A stretch of 64,000 bases of DNA from Collinsella aerofaciens (GCF_009876115.1 NZ_WWSY01000006.1:1-64000); one strand, 5' to 3'. Shown: positions 11,811-21,479, numbered from the stretch's first letter. A program made the numbers and translations. The notes: a model not told the origin generated them from the sequence alone.

Positions 11811-13409
11811 TTAGTTCTCCTCTGATCCAGTCGTATCGGCATGGTGCTTGGCCATGAACTGCTGCTTGAAGTCACCGATGACACGCAAGAGCTCGGCCTT
11901 GGTGTCGTCGTCGATCTTCTTGGCGCGAACCTTGTCGAGCAGCGAGCCAAAGCCATTGTCCATGTACTCGACGAGCTCGGCACGGAAAGGCAGCACGTCG
12001 GCAATCTCCAGGTCATCCAGGAAGCCCTCGTTGCCGGCAAACAGCGTAACGATCTGCTCGCCAACCTCAAACGGTTTATAACGCGGCTGCTTCAGGAGCT
12101 CGGTCATGCGGGCACCATGGGTCAGCTGCTTCTGAGTAGCCTCGTCAAGGTCGGAGCCAAACTGGGTAAAGCCGGCGAGCTCCTGGTACGAAGCGAGGTC
12201 CAGACGAAGGTTGCCGGCAACCTGCTTCATAGCCTTGGTCTGAGCGTCGCCACCGACGCGGGACACGGAGATGCCCACGTCGACTGCCGGGCGCTGGCCC
12301 TGGAAGAAGAGCTCGGACTGCAGATAGATCTGACCGTCGGTAATGGAAATGACGTTGGTCGGAATGTAGGCCGAGACGTCGCCGTCCTGGGTCTCGATGA
12401 TCGGCAGGGCCGTCATGGAGCCGTAACCGTTCTTCTTGGACATCTTGACGGCACGCTCGAGCAGACGAGAGTGCAGGTAGAAAATGTCGCCAGGATAGGC
12501 CTCGCGTCCGGGCGGACGATGCAGCGTCAGCGACATCTGACGGTATGCCACGGCCTGCTTGGACAGGTCGTCGTAGATGACGAGCACGTGACCGCCGGGG
12601 TTGGTCTCGCTGGCGGGCTTGCCGTCCTCGCCGTTGTACATGAAGAACTCGCCAATAGCGGCACCGGCCATAGGCGCGATGTACTGCATAGGGGCGGAAT
12701 CGGCAGCGGTGGCCGAAACGATGATGGTGTAGTCGAGCGCACCGTGCTGAGCGAGGGTCTCGCGGATGTTGGCAACCGTGGAGGCCTTCTGGCCGATGGC
12801 GACATAGATGCAGACCATGCCCTTGCCGCGCTGGTTGAGGATAGCGTCGATGGCGATGGCGGTCTTACCGGTCTTACGGTCGCCGATGATGAGCTCACGC
12901 TGGCCGCGGCCGATAGGCACCATGGAGTCGATGGCCAGCAGGCCGGTCTGAACCGGCTCGCACACCGGGGTACGGTCGATGACGCCGGGGGCCTTGAACT
13001 CGATAGGACGACGGTGCGTGGCGACAATGTCACCCAAACCGTCGATGGGCTGGCCGAGCGGATTGACGACGCGGCCGAGCATGGCACGGCTCACGGGGAT
13101 ATCCATAATGCGGCCAGTGGTGCGGCACTCGTCGCCTTCCTTGATGGAGTCGACGGCACCGAACAGAACGGCGCCGACCTCGTCACGGTCAAGGTTCTGG
13201 GCGAGGCCGAAGACGGTCTCACCGGTATCGGAGCTCTTGAACTCCAGAAGCTCGCCTGCCATGGCGCTCTTGAGGCCGGAGACGCGCGCGATGCCGTCGC
13301 CTACCTCGTCGACCGTTGAAACCTCATGCGTATCGACCGTCGCGGAGAGGCTCGTGAGCTGCTCCTGCAGTTTCTTGGCGATATCCTGGGCATTGAGGGT
13401 TTCGGACAT
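11811..13409 (-). CDS. atpA: ATP synthase F1 alpha subunit
   Basis: Non-catalytic nucleotide-binding subunit of the F1 hexamer, 532 residues. Walker A reads GDRKTGKTA near residue 178. The segment [11 protein letters not shown] is the family N-terminal motif, and [21 protein letters not shown] is the family signature region. The start overlaps the atpH stop by one base. Confidence 0.98.
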   Translation of the reverse strand: MSETLNAQDIAKKLQEQLTSLSATVDTHEVSTVDEVGDGIARVSGLKSAMAGELLEFKSSDTGETVFGLAQNLDRDEVGAVLFGAVDSIKEGDECRTTGRIMDIPVSRAMLGRVVNPLGQPIDGLGDIVATHRRPIEFKAPGVIDRTPVCEPVQTGLLAIDSMVPIGRGQRELIIGDRKTGKTAIAIDAILNQRGKGMVCIYVAIGQKASTVANIRETLAQHGALDYTIIVSATAADSAPMQYIAPMAGAAIGEFFMYNGEDGKPASETNPGGHVLVIYDDLSKQAVAYRQMSLTLHRPPGREAYPGDIFYLHSRLLERAVKMSKKNGYGSMTALPIIETQDGDVSAYIPTNVISITDGQIYLQSELFFQGQRPAVDVGISVSRVGGDAQTKAMKQVAGNLRLDLASYQELAGFTQFGSDLDEATQKQLTHGARMTELLKQPRYKPFEVGEQIVTLFAGNEGFLDDLEIADVLPFRAELVEYMDNGFGSLLDKVRAKKIDDDTKAELLRVIGDFKQQFMAKHHADTTGSEEN

Positions 13410-13885
13410 TAGGCTTCACCTCCGTACGAATTAGCAGAGTTTGCGAGGGTCTCCTGCGCGATGCGCAGCTGCGTCTTGACGGAAATGTCACGACGCTCGC
13501 CGCGGGCCTCGAGCACTAGGCCGCCCACGATAGACGGGTCGACCTGCTCGATAAGGAATACCTTGCGGCCGAAGTCCTGCTCGCATTTCTTAGTGATGGT
13601 TTGACGCAGCTCGTCGTCGAGCGGGATCGCCGTGGTGACGGTCACGCCCACTACATCCTCGTCTTCCTCGGCAACATACTTAAAGGCAGCTGCCACCTTG
13701 GGAAGAAGGTCGAGCTGGTCGCGCTTGGACATGGTGTCGAGCACGGCGATGATCTCGGGGCTGGCGCTAGCCAGGCGCTCGATCATCTCGAGGTCCTCGA
13801 ACACATGGTTCTCGGCCTTGGCGGATTCCAAAAGGGAACGCGCGTAGGTCTCGAGCACCTTGTCCTGATAGCGGCTAGTCGGCAT
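13409..13885 (-). CDS. atpH: ATP synthase delta subunit
   Basis: Peripheral stalk connector of 158 residues that joins the b subunits to the top of F1. It shows [10 protein letters not shown] near the N-terminus and the C-terminal family motif [20 protein letters not shown]. Its start lies inside the end of atpF (11-base overlap), so the two are translationally coupled. Confidence 0.95.
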   Translation of the reverse strand: MPTSRYQDKVLETYARSLLESAKAENHVFEDLEMIERLASASPEIIAVLDTMSKRDQLDLLPKVAAAFKYVAEEDEDVVGVTVTTAIPLDDELRQTITKKCEQDFGRKVFLIEQVDPSIVGGLVLEARGERRDISVKTQLRIAQETLANSANSYGGEA

Positions 13886-14477
13886 TCAGGCTACCTGCTT
13901 CCTGGATGTAGCGCTCGATGAGCTTCTTCTGCTCGGCCTCGTCGTCGAGTGCCTCGCCCACGATCTTGGTGGCGACGGCAACGGACAGGTCGGCGATGGA
14001 GCTCGCGGCACCGGCGTAGATGGACTTGCGCTCGTCCTCGACGGTCGTATGGGCCTTGGCGATGATCTCCTCGGCCTCCTTGTGGGCAGCCTCGATGATA
14101 CGGGCGCGCTCGGACTCGGCGTCCTTACGGGCCTCGAGAACGATGTCGGCAGCCTGACGACGGGCGTCAGTGACGATCGAGTCGGACTCAGCGCGCTTGG
14201 CGATAGCCTCCTGCTTGGTCTTCTCGGCCTCGTCGAGGCTCTCCTCGATCTTCTTGCCGCGCTCCTCCATGGTTTTCATGATGCCCGGCAGGGCGACCTT
14301 GGCCAGCACGATCCAGATAATCAGGAAGGCGATAAGCGCCGGGATGAACTCCGCCATCTTAGGGATGAGGATGTCCGCGCCGGCAGCGCCGTCCTCGGCG
14401 AACGCGGAAACCGGCATGAGCAGCGCGGCCGCGGACGCGGAGAGTGCGATCGCGCTCTTCTGGGATGAAAGATTCAT
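13875..14477 (-). CDS. atpF: ATP synthase Fo b subunit
   Basis: Peripheral stalk subunit of 200 residues. A transmembrane helix (ALIAFLIIWIVLAKVALPGIM, about 48-68) is followed by a long charged coiled coil from about 70 to 170. Unusually, an extra N-terminal hydrophobic segment with a signal-peptide-like end (LLMPVSAFAEDG, about 20-31) precedes it. The mature N-terminus may therefore be processed, or the protein may have two membrane helices. Gene order and overlaps are those of a standard ATP synthase operon. Confidence 0.95.
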   Translation of the reverse strand: MNLSSQKSAIALSASAAALLMPVSAFAEDGAAGADILIPKMAEFIPALIAFLIIWIVLAKVALPGIMKTMEERGKKIEESLDEAEKTKQEAIAKRAESDSIVTDARRQAADIVLEARKDAESERARIIEAAHKEAEEIIAKAHTTVEDERKSIYAGAASSIADLSVAVATKIVGEALDDEAEQKKLIERYIQEAGSLNAD

Positions 14478-14492
14478 ACTTGACGCTCCGTG

Positions 14493-14687
14493 CTATTTAA
14501 CGATCAGCGCGACAACGAAGCCGATCAGAGCCAGAGCCTCGCCGAAGGCGGAGCCCATGATGAAGACGGTGAACACGCGGCCCTGGACCTCAGGCTGACG
14601 GGCCATAGCACCCGTAGCACCCAGAGCAGACAGGCCGATAGCAAGACCAGCGCCGATAACACCGAGACCGTAACCGATAACTCCCAC
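14493..14687 (-). CDS. atpE: ATP synthase Fo c subunit
   Basis: Proteolipid of the rotor ring. The two-helix hairpin has a polar loop with ARQPEVQGR and the ion-binding glutamate in GSAFGEALALIG. At 64 residues it is shorter than many c subunits because the N-terminal helix starts at once. The start is GTG, preceded by a strong AAAGGAGG. The residue after the carboxylate is Ala rather than Ser or Thr, which argues for proton rather than sodium coupling. Confidence 0.95.
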   Translation of the reverse strand: MGVIGYGLGVIGAGLAIGLSALGATGAMARQPEVQGRVFTVFIMGSAFGEALALIGFVVALIVK

Positions 14688-14811
14688 GATTCCTCCTTTG
14701 TCGTGCGTGTCTTATTTCACGCAGGATAACCTTTTTATAACTGCCGGGCTCCATGGGTACGGGCACCGGCGGTTTAACGAATTGCCTTACCTTTGAGGCG
14801 CGAACGGAAGA

Positions 14812-15615
14812 TTACTCCTCCTCCGCGACCTCCTCTGCCTCGGAGACATACACGGCGGTAAGGACCGTGAAGACGTAAGCCTGGATGGCGCCGACCACAA
14901 GCTCGATCGCATAGATCAGGATAAGGATGGCAAGCCAGGCCAGCGAAGGCAGGGCGCCGACGGCGTGGGCCGCGGAAACCTGCTGAAGCAGCGGCTGCAT
15001 GAACATGCTCGCCATGATGGCGAACGAGCCCATGACCACGTGTCCTGCGAACATGTTGCAGAACAGACGGACGGCGAGCGTGATGAGGCGCAGGAAGGTC
15101 GAGAAAAGCTCGACGACCCACACAAGCACGTTCATCGGGAAGCTCACGCCCTGCGGGGCGAGGCTCTTGATGTAGCCGATCACGCCGTGAGCCTTGCATC
15201 CGTAGTAGATGAAGTACACGAAGGCGAAGATGGCGAGCGCGGCGGTGGAGCCGATTGCGCCGGTGCCGGGCTTCATTCCCGGGATCAGGCCGATCATGTT
15301 ATTGATCAGGATGAACAGGAAAAGCGAGCACAGGAACGGGAAGTGCTTCTTCCAGTTCTCACCCACGACGCCCTTGCCGATATCGTTCTCGACGTACTCG
15401 ATGATGTACTCGAAACCGTTGACGAAGAAGCCCTTGGGGACCAGGGTCTGCTTCTTCTTGAACACGGCCAGGACGATCAGGAGCACGATCGTGGAGACGA
15501 TCAGCCAAAACGAGTACTGCGTGATGCCGCAGCTCAGATCGCCCACGACAGGGGTGGAGCTGAACTCGCTGACCAGATGATTAATCTCATCAGGCAGCTT
15601 TTCAAAAATTTCCAC
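14812..15615 (-). CDS. atpB: ATP synthase Fo a subunit
   Basis: Membrane stator subunit of 267 residues with five or six transmembrane helices. It holds the essential arginine in LRLITLAVRLFCNMFAGH near residue 180. The ion-channel region near the end reads LILIYAIELVVGAIQAYVFT. A 124-base gap separates it from atpE, larger than the other gaps in the operon, but it is on the same strand and in the usual order. Confidence 0.96.
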   Translation of the reverse strand: MEIFEKLPDEINHLVSEFSSTPVVGDLSCGITQYSFWLIVSTIVLLIVLAVFKKKQTLVPKGFFVNGFEYIIEYVENDIGKGVVGENWKKHFPFLCSLFLFILINNMIGLIPGMKPGTGAIGSTAALAIFAFVYFIYYGCKAHGVIGYIKSLAPQGVSFPMNVLVWVVELFSTFLRLITLAVRLFCNMFAGHVVMGSFAIMASMFMQPLLQQVSAAHAVGALPSLAWLAILILIYAIELVVGAIQAYVFTVLTAVYVSEAEEVAEEE

Positions 15616-15618
15616 GAC

Positions 15619-15930
15619 TTACCTTTCGACCTCATGAGGATCTCGCAGCGCCTTGGCGACGCGAACCGTGCAGGCGGCCATAAAGGCCACGAAGCCGATC
15701 GCCTCGCCCAGGAGGAACATGCGAAATGCCTCTCCGAACAACGCAAACACAACCAAGGTAAAGACGAGCAGGGCGACTGCCGAGACCGCCAGGCTCACCA
15801 TGCCCTTGAGCATGTCCGCATTCTGTTTATCGTCAAGAACCGGCTTGAGCGTAAAAACAAAGGGAAGGAAGGCAATTGCGCCCGCGATGGCGCCTGCAAC
15901 GATAGCGAGCAGATCGGCTATCTGAAACAC
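15619..15930 (-). CDS. AtpI-like small membrane protein, first gene of the ATP synthase operon
   Basis: Small hydrophobic protein of about 103 residues with three or four predicted membrane helices, for example LLAIVAGAIAGAIAFLPFVF and VSLAVSAVALLVFTLVVFALF. Its place just before atpB (3-base gap) is that of atpI, which helps assemble the c ring or import Mg2+, but sequence similarity to AtpI is not obvious by eye. I chose the GTG at 15930 (GTGTTTCAG), preceded by GAGGAAG, because the frame upstream runs through a likely promoter. Confidence 0.75.
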   Translation of the reverse strand: MFQIADLLAIVAGAIAGAIAFLPFVFTLKPVLDDKQNADMLKGMVSLAVSAVALLVFTLVVFALFGEAFRMFLLGEAIGFVAFMAACTVRVAKALRDPHEVER

Positions 15931-15991
15931 TGGCTTCCTCGCTTTCCTTTTTAACGCCTCACAGCACAGTCCCAGCCAAACATTGGTGACT

Positions 15992-16019
15992 ATTGTACGA
16001 GCCAATCGCTAAAGTACAA
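15992..16019 (-). promoter_or_regulatory. Putative promoter of the ATP synthase operon
   Basis: On the minus strand TTGTAC (16014-16019), 16 bases, then TACAAT (15992-15997), about 60 bases upstream of the chosen first start codon. The -10 is good and the -35 weak. Confidence 0.45.
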
Positions 16020-16210
16020 CCGTAAAACAAACGGTTAATACGCACCTGTACGTTTTCTTAAGGCCTTCTTTATGCCGCAGGTACGGTAATACGTTTTTTC
16101 GAACCCCTCAGCGCAAAACGTCCGTTAACAGAAGTGCGCGTGGACGACTTTTGCTCGCCCGCGCGCACCATTTCTTCGTATTTTCGACGTTAGCCGGTAT
16201 GGCCCAGAGA

Positions 16211-16858
16211 TTACAGCGTGCCGTAGATGCGGTCGCCGGCGTCGCCCAGGCCGGGAACGATGTAGGCGGCCTCGTTGAGATGGTCGTCGATGGCGCACGT
16301 ATAAATATGTACGTCGGGGTCCTTTTCGGTCAGCGACTTGAGACCCTCGGGGGCCGCAACGATGCACAGCATGCGGATGTCCTTGACACCGCGCTCGCGC
16401 AGGTAGCTGATGGCCATCTCGGCCGAACCGCCCGTGGCGAGCATGGGGTCGACAACCAGACAGATGCGCTGGTCGATATCCTTGGGCATCTTGCAGTAAT
16501 ACTCATGCGGCTCGTGGGTAACCTCGTCGCGCTCCATACCGATGTGGCCCACGCGAGCGGAGGGCACCAGGTCGAGGATGCCATCGACCATGCCAAGGCC
16601 CGCACGCAGGATGGGAACGATGGCGAGCTTTTTGCCGGCAAGCTGCTTAAACGTGGCGGTGGTGATGGGGGTCTCGACTTCGACGTCTTCCATGGGCAGG
16701 TCGCGCATGGCCTCGTAGCCGTCAAAAAGTGCGAGCTCGCGCACGAGCTGGCGGAACTGGTTGGTGCCGGTGCTCTTGTCACGCAGGATCGACAGCTTGT
16801 GCTGGACGAGCGGATGGTCGACAAGCGTCACGCGGGACGTATCGTAGGTGACGGTCAT
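16211..16858 (-). CDS. upp: Uracil phosphoribosyltransferase
   Basis: Pyrimidine salvage enzyme of 215 residues making UMP from uracil and PRPP. The PRPP-binding loop [15 protein letters not shown], the catalytic-loop ERDEVTHEP and the C-terminal uracil-binding [13 protein letters not shown] are all present. The start at 16858 (MTVTYD) follows AAAGGGG; the frame is open 16 codons further. The 205 bases between it and the ATP synthase operon carry that operon's promoter and no gene. Confidence 0.96.
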   Translation of the reverse strand: MTVTYDTSRVTLVDHPLVQHKLSILRDKSTGTNQFRQLVRELALFDGYEAMRDLPMEDVEVETPITTATFKQLAGKKLAIVPILRAGLGMVDGILDLVPSARVGHIGMERDEVTHEPHEYYCKMPKDIDQRICLVVDPMLATGGSAEMAISYLRERGVKDIRMLCIVAAPEGLKSLTEKDPDVHIYTCAIDDHLNEAAYIVPGLGDAGDRIYGTL

Positions 16859-16981
16859 GGGTTGATTGCCCCTTTCGTTGCGGCCGGAAGATGGCCTTGC
16901 TGACAAGGCGCATGGCGATGTTGTTGCCGCGCGCCGTGCATAAGTTTAACGGTTTGTTGTATCGAGCAGCTCGTCGCAACC

Positions 16982-18523
16982 CTACTGAGCGGTGTTGAGC
17001 GAACGCTTGACGGCATCACGCCAACCAGCGAGGTTGCTCTCACGGCGCTCAGCAGACATGTGAGGATGGAAGATTTTGACGATCTGAGCGTTTTGCTCCA
17101 GCTCCTCCAAATCCTCCCAATAGCCGACGGCAAGGCCCGCCAAGTACGCGGCGCCGATCGCCGTGGTCTCCACCGTCTCACACTGCAGCACGGGGATATC
17201 CAGCAGATCGGCCTGGAATTGCATGATGAACTCGTTGCGCGAGGCACCGCCATCGACGGACAGGCGCTCAATCGAAAGTCCCACGTCCTGCTCCATGGCG
17301 CGCAGCACGTCATAACTCTGGTAGGCCATGGACTCGCAAGCCGCACGCACAATGGTCGCACGACTCGAGGCACCGGTCAGGCCGCACACGATACCGCGAG
17401 CATGCGGGTCCCACCAGGGAGCGCCCAAGCCCGCAAAGGCGGGGACGAAGTAGCAGCCCTCGTTGTCGTTGATCGAAGCGGCGAGTTGCGCGGACTCGCT
17501 CACGCTCGAGATGATGCCCATGTTGTTGCGCAGCCAGTTCATGGTGGAGCCGGCGGCAAAGATAGAACCCTCGAGCGCATAGCTGATCTTGCCGTCCGCG
17601 GCGATACCGATCGTGGAGACCAGACCGTTCTTGGATTCGACGATCTCGTCGCCGGTGTTCATGAGCATAAAGCAACCCGTGCCATAGGTGTTTTTGGTCT
17701 GGCCGGGATGGAAGCAGCAGTGGCCGAACAGCGACGCCTGCTGGTCGCCCGCCACGCCCATGATGGGTGGCATGTTGGTCATGATGTCGCTCGCGACGCG
17801 GCCGTAATCGCCCGAGCTCCAACGAACCTCGGGCATCATGGAACGCGGGACGTCGAAAAGCGCCAACAGATCGTCGTCCCAATCGAGCGCATGGATATTA
17901 AAGAGCGCGGTGCGGCTGGCATTGGTGTAGTCGGTGGCAAAGACCTGACCGCCGGTGAGGTTGTAGATGAGCCACGTGTCGATGGTGCCAAACATAAGGT
18001 CGCCCGCCGCGGCGCTCTCGCGCGCGCCGTCGACGTTATCGAGAATCCACTGCACCTTGGAGGCCGAGAAATACGGGTCGAGCGTAAGCCCCGTGCGGGA
18101 GCGCACCAGCTCTTCTGCGCCCTGCTCGACCAGCTCGTCAATCAGAGGTGCGGTGCGACGGCATTGCCACACGATGGCGTTATAGATGGGTTGGCCGCTT
18201 ATGCGGTCCCACACCACCGTGGTCTCGCGCTGGTTGGAGATACCGATGGCGGCAATGCGGTCAGAATGGATGCCGCTCTTAAACTGGACCTCCATCATCA
18301 CGCCGATCTGGCTGGCAAGCACCTCCGTGGGATCCTGCTCCACCCAGCCGGGGCGCGGGAAGCTGGTTTTGACGCTGCGACGCGCCTGCGCGACGATGCA
18401 TCCGTACTCGTCGACGATGGTCGCAAGTACCGAGGTGGTGCCGCAGTCGAGCGCCATGATGTAGGAACCGCCAAAGTTAAACGAGGCATCTTCCATGCCA
18501 AGGCTGCCCAGATTCAACGACAT
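16982..18523 (-). CDS. glpK: Glycerol kinase
   Basis: FGGY-family kinase of 513 residues phosphorylating glycerol to glycerol 3-phosphate in the cytoplasm. The N-terminus carries MALDCGTTSVLATIVDE, followed by SNQRETTVVWD and GVAGDQQASLFG. The ATP-binding region reads LSVDGGASRNEFIMQFQADLL. The N-terminus is about 20 residues longer than typical. No glpF or glpD neighbours are visible, so regulation by glycerol is not evident from context. It starts 16 bases after tsaC and may be co-transcribed with it. Confidence 0.93.
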   Translation of the reverse strand: MSLNLGSLGMEDASFNFGGSYIMALDCGTTSVLATIVDEYGCIVAQARRSVKTSFPRPGWVEQDPTEVLASQIGVMMEVQFKSGIHSDRIAAIGISNQRETTVVWDRISGQPIYNAIVWQCRRTAPLIDELVEQGAEELVRSRTGLTLDPYFSASKVQWILDNVDGARESAAAGDLMFGTIDTWLIYNLTGGQVFATDYTNASRTALFNIHALDWDDDLLALFDVPRSMMPEVRWSSGDYGRVASDIMTNMPPIMGVAGDQQASLFGHCCFHPGQTKNTYGTGCFMLMNTGDEIVESKNGLVSTIGIAADGKISYALEGSIFAAGSTMNWLRNNMGIISSVSESAQLAASINDNEGCYFVPAFAGLGAPWWDPHARGIVCGLTGASSRATIVRAACESMAYQSYDVLRAMEQDVGLSIERLSVDGGASRNEFIMQFQADLLDIPVLQCETVETTAIGAAYLAGLAVGYWEDLEELEQNAQIVKIFHPHMSAERRESNLAGWRDAVKRSLNTAQ

Positions 18524-18539
18524 CGCTTACACCTTTCCA

Positions 18540-19280
18540 TTACATCGGGTCGGACAGGACCCGCTCGATCTCTGATGCGGGAAGTGCGCCTTGGCGCAGG
18601 ATCTGGAGTTCGCCGTGCTGGAACGACACGATAGTCGAAGCGTCGCGACACGGGGTCTCACCGGCATCGACGGCCACATCGACCCCCTCCAGGATGCGCT
18701 CCTCCACCGTGATAAAGCTTGCCGGCGCGGGCGCGCCATGCGTGTTGGCGCTGGTGCAGGCAAGGGGGCTGCCGCAGACGCGGATGAGCGCCTGCACCAC
18801 GGGCGAGGCCGAAGCGCGAAGTGCCACCGTGTCGTCGGCGGCGCGCATAAAGGTCGGCACGCAGGGGGCCGCCTTGACCACGATAGTCAGGGCGCCCGGC
18901 CAGCATCGTCGGGCGAGCACGCGGGCCTCGTTAGGGATATCCACGCCATAGCGGTCGAGTGCCTCGGCATCATCGACCAGCCAGGCAACCGTTTGGGTGA
19001 GCTCGCGCTGCTTGAGGGTAAAGATACGACGATAGCCGGTACCGAGTGCGGGGACCGCGGCGCCGTTGACGGTGGCCTGCGGATCGCGCGGCCACGGCAG
19101 AGGTTCACTTGTATCTTGTGGAACGGCATCCGAGAAGGCGTTGACCGCCACGGCGACACCGTAGACCGTCTCGGTTGGAATAAGCGCCAGGCCGCCGCGA
19201 CCGAGTAGCTCGGCCGTGCGCTCGACTGCAAGCCGATGCGGCTCGCGCGCTCCCTCGTATACCCGATAGACCGTCTGCAT
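18540..19280 (-). CDS. L-threonylcarbamoyladenylate synthase (Sua5/YrdC family)
   Basis: YrdC-domain protein of 246 residues. It is expected to make threonylcarbamoyl-AMP for the t6A37 modification of ANN-decoding tRNAs. Motifs include LIPTETVYGVAV, RRIFTLKQRE, RCWPGALTIVVKA, ALRASASPVVQALI and SPLACTSAN. There is an insertion of about 40 residues between TVYGVAV and the KQR motif (residues about 45-85). It has no C-terminal Sua5 domain, so it is of TsaC length plus the insert. Confidence 0.9.
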   Translation of the reverse strand: MQTVYRVYEGAREPHRLAVERTAELLGRGGLALIPTETVYGVAVAVNAFSDAVPQDTSEPLPWPRDPQATVNGAAVPALGTGYRRIFTLKQRELTQTVAWLVDDAEALDRYGVDIPNEARVLARRCWPGALTIVVKAAPCVPTFMRAADDTVALRASASPVVQALIRVCGSPLACTSANTHGAPAPASFITVEERILEGVDVAVDAGETPCRDASTIVSFQHGELQILRQGALPASEIERVLSDPM

Positions 19281-19414
19281 GTGTATGCCAGCCCCTTACG
19301 CTCTGGTGCAAGTTTGTTTACTGTGGGGCATTCTCGCACGAAACGTTCAACCTATTTGCCCAGAGCGCATGTTGGTTTGGTGAGCGGCTCTAGTAGTCGG
19401 TGAAAGTGAGGGGG

Positions 19415-19861
19415 TTATTGGACGGCTACGAACTTCTTTGGTCTTCCGGCGTGACGTTCTTGAGCGGCGTAACGCTCGATGCTTTCTATCGTTATCATCC
19501 GACGGCCGTCGACGAGTTCAACATCGAGCTTTCCGGCTTTGACCAGCGCGGTAATCCGCGGAGCAGAGACTTTGAGGTCCAGCGCTGCGTCTTTAAATGT
19601 TCGGCACGCCGCTTCCCGAGCGTCCTCGTGGTCGATTTCGACTGAAAGGGCCACGACCTCGGCCGATCGTTCGTACCCTGCTGGAGTCAAACCGTTGTTG
19701 AGGTCGTCGGCCAAAAACGCCATCAGTGCCTCGGTGGCATGGGCAATCGCTTCTTCGCGCGTATCGCCATCGGCAAAGGCGCCGGGAATCTGCGGGAAGC
19801 TGGCGCAGTAACCGTCGTCTTCTTTTATGAGAACGCAGTCATAGGTAAATCGCTGCCTCAT
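19415..19861 (-). CDS. hicB: HicB-type antitoxin
   Basis: Protein of 148 residues. The N-terminal HicB fold reads YDCVLIKEDDGYCASFPQIPGAFADGDT and then EEAIAHATEALMAFL. A C-terminal DNA-binding part (DAALDLKVSAPRITALVKAGKL) resembles a helix-turn-helix. HicB neutralises HicA and represses the operon. I start it at 19861 (MRQRFTYD), because the longer frame would overlap the end of hicA. It lies 11 bases after hicA, in the usual toxin-first order. Confidence 0.9.
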   Translation of the reverse strand: MRQRFTYDCVLIKEDDGYCASFPQIPGAFADGDTREEAIAHATEALMAFLADDLNNGLTPAGYERSAEVVALSVEIDHEDAREAACRTFKDAALDLKVSAPRITALVKAGKLDVELVDGRRMITIESIERYAAQERHAGRPKKFVAVQ

Positions 19862-19872
19862 TTTGCCTCCAA

Positions 19873-20058
19873 CTACCATCCAGCTTGGCGACGAATACTT
19901 GCCCACGTGCCCTTCTTTGGTCGATCACCACCAGAGCCGTTCACGGTGACAACACGGTCACCAGAAACATACTTAGCATGACTACCGACTTGCGCGACCT
20001 TCACGAATCCATCGTGCTTGAGTAGGACAATGATTTCCCGAAAGGTAGGAGGTTGCAT
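19873..20058 (-). CDS. hicA: HicA-type mRNA interferase toxin
   Basis: Compact protein of 61 residues with the HicA double-stranded-RNA-binding-like fold. The catalytic histidine sits in QVGSHAKYV, preceded by a FREIIVLLKHDGF helix. HicA toxins cleave mRNA and tmRNA independently of translation. It is followed by hicB and preceded by a strong AT-rich promoter with a palindrome. The local low GC around the promoter is compatible with horizontal acquisition. Confidence 0.9.
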   Translation of the reverse strand: MQPPTFREIIVLLKHDGFVKVAQVGSHAKYVSGDRVVTVNGSGGDRPKKGTWASIRRQAGW

Positions 20059-20082
20059 GGGCCGACCTCTTTCAGCCGTCCT

Positions 20083-20112
20083 AATTATAAACTAATTTAT
20101 AATTTTTGCTAA
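20083..20112 (-). promoter_or_regulatory. hicAB promoter with overlapping operator palindrome
   Basis: On the minus strand TTAGCA (20107-20112), a 17-base spacer and TATAAT (20084-20089) form a near-consensus promoter 25 bases before hicA. A 22-base palindrome, AATTATAAA-CTAA-TTTATAATT (20083-20104), covers the -10 and most of the spacer, the expected place for HicB autorepression. Confidence 0.8.
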
Positions 20113-20126
20113 CCAGTTAATAAATA

Positions 20127-21377
20127 TTACTGGCGCTGTTTGGGCTCGGTGACGATGGCTCGGACGATACGGGGGCGATCGGTGAGGTCGCGGACGATGC
20201 GCACGTCCGACAGACCCGCTTGACGACAGAGCTCGGCCGCAGCGTCGAGCGCGCCCTCGTAGAGCTCGCAGGCAAAGAGGCCGCCGGCGCGCAACATGTA
20301 GGGCGCCGCGTTGAGCAGGCGGCGGAAGATATCGAGGCCGTCGGCACCGCCCTCGAGCGCCAGATCGGGCTCAAAGTCCTTGACCTCGTGCGGCAGCGAG
20401 CGCATGACATCGGTGGGGATGTAGGGCGGGTTGGAGACGAGTACGTCAAAGGTGCCCCACTCGTCGTGGGGAATGGAGCTCACCAGGTTGGTGAGGCTAA
20501 AGGCGACCTCGCCGGACGTGAGGCCAAGCGCATCGCGGTTTTTGGTAGCAAGGTCGATGGCGCGCGGCTCGATATCGGTGGCGGTGCAGGCAACGTGGCC
20601 GCGGCGCTCCCAGGCAAGGGAGAGCGAGATACAGCCCGTGCCGCAGCCGACCTCGAGAACGCGGGCAGTGCGGGGCTCGGCTGGGGCAGGCGCAGCGGCA
20701 TCCTGAGCTGAAGCCGTCTCCTGGTCGGCACCGTCGATGGCGATGCCGTATTCGTCGAGCTCGGGCTCGGGGGTTTCCATGGCCTCTGCTTCTGCCGCCT
20801 GCGAAGCGGCTCGCTCGGCCTCGCGATCGGCAAGCTCCTCGGCATAGGCGCGGCTACCGAGCACGTCGCTACCCAGCGCAGCCTCATCGGCGGCCGTCAG
20901 GTTGGCGGCACGGCGCTCGGCGGTCGCGCGTTCGTCGGCCAATGCTGCCTCGGCTTTGCGAGCCTGCTCGACCTCATCGTTCCAAGGCAGCTCCACGCAC
21001 TGGCGGGCGGCGGCCTCGGGGCTCAGCACCTCGGCATCCAGGTAGTTCAGGACTTCTTCGACGAGCATCTCGGTCTCGGGGCGCGGGATGAGCACGCCGG
21101 GGGCACACGCGACGTCGATCATGCGAAACTGCGTGCTACCGGTGATGTACTGCAGCGGCTCGCCTTTGGCGCGACGAACGACGGCCGCGTGCATGGTCTC
21201 GAGCTGGGCCGCGTTAAGCGCCTCGTCCATGCGCATATATAGGTCAATGCGCGCCAAACCCGTGGCAGCGCAGAGCAGCCACTCGGCAGAAAGACGGGGA
21301 TGCTCCTCGCCGCGCTCGGCCAGGTACTCCTTGGTCCACTCGAGACAACGCTTGATGGTCCAGATCTCGTTTGCCAT
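20127..21377 (-). CDS. prmC: Release-factor glutamine methyltransferase with long internal insert
   Basis: PrmC (HemK) methylates the GGQ glutamine of release factors using SAM. The N-terminal helical domain (residues about 5-95), the GVLIPRPETEMLVEEVL motif, the SAM loop VLEVGCGTGCISLSL and the catalytic VSNPPYIPT are intact. The protein has 416 residues against about 280 for typical PrmC. The excess is a segment of roughly 120 residues (115-236), rich in Ala and Glu, between the domains. It is probably a disordered linker. The start is the ATG at 21377 with GAGGGG upstream. Its substrate gene prfA is the next gene upstream on the same strand. Confidence 0.93.
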   Translation of the reverse strand: MANEIWTIKRCLEWTKEYLAERGEEHPRLSAEWLLCAATGLARIDLYMRMDEALNAAQLETMHAAVVRRAKGEPLQYITGSTQFRMIDVACAPGVLIPRPETEMLVEEVLNYLDAEVLSPEAAARQCVELPWNDEVEQARKAEAALADERATAERRAANLTAADEAALGSDVLGSRAYAEELADREAERAASQAAEAEAMETPEPELDEYGIAIDGADQETASAQDAAAPAPAEPRTARVLEVGCGTGCISLSLAWERRGHVACTATDIEPRAIDLATKNRDALGLTSGEVAFSLTNLVSSIPHDEWGTFDVLVSNPPYIPTDVMRSLPHEVKDFEPDLALEGGADGLDIFRRLLNAAPYMLRAGGLFACELYEGALDAAAELCRQAGLSDVRIVRDLTDRPRIVRAIVTEPKQRQ

Positions 21378-21479
21378 GGGGCCCTCCCCTCTTAAGCGCC
21401 GGGCGGCGCGCGAATGTCGGAGCAGATTGTACGCGAGGGTGGCACGCGGCAAGGGGCGATTGGAAGCAATTATCGAGAA

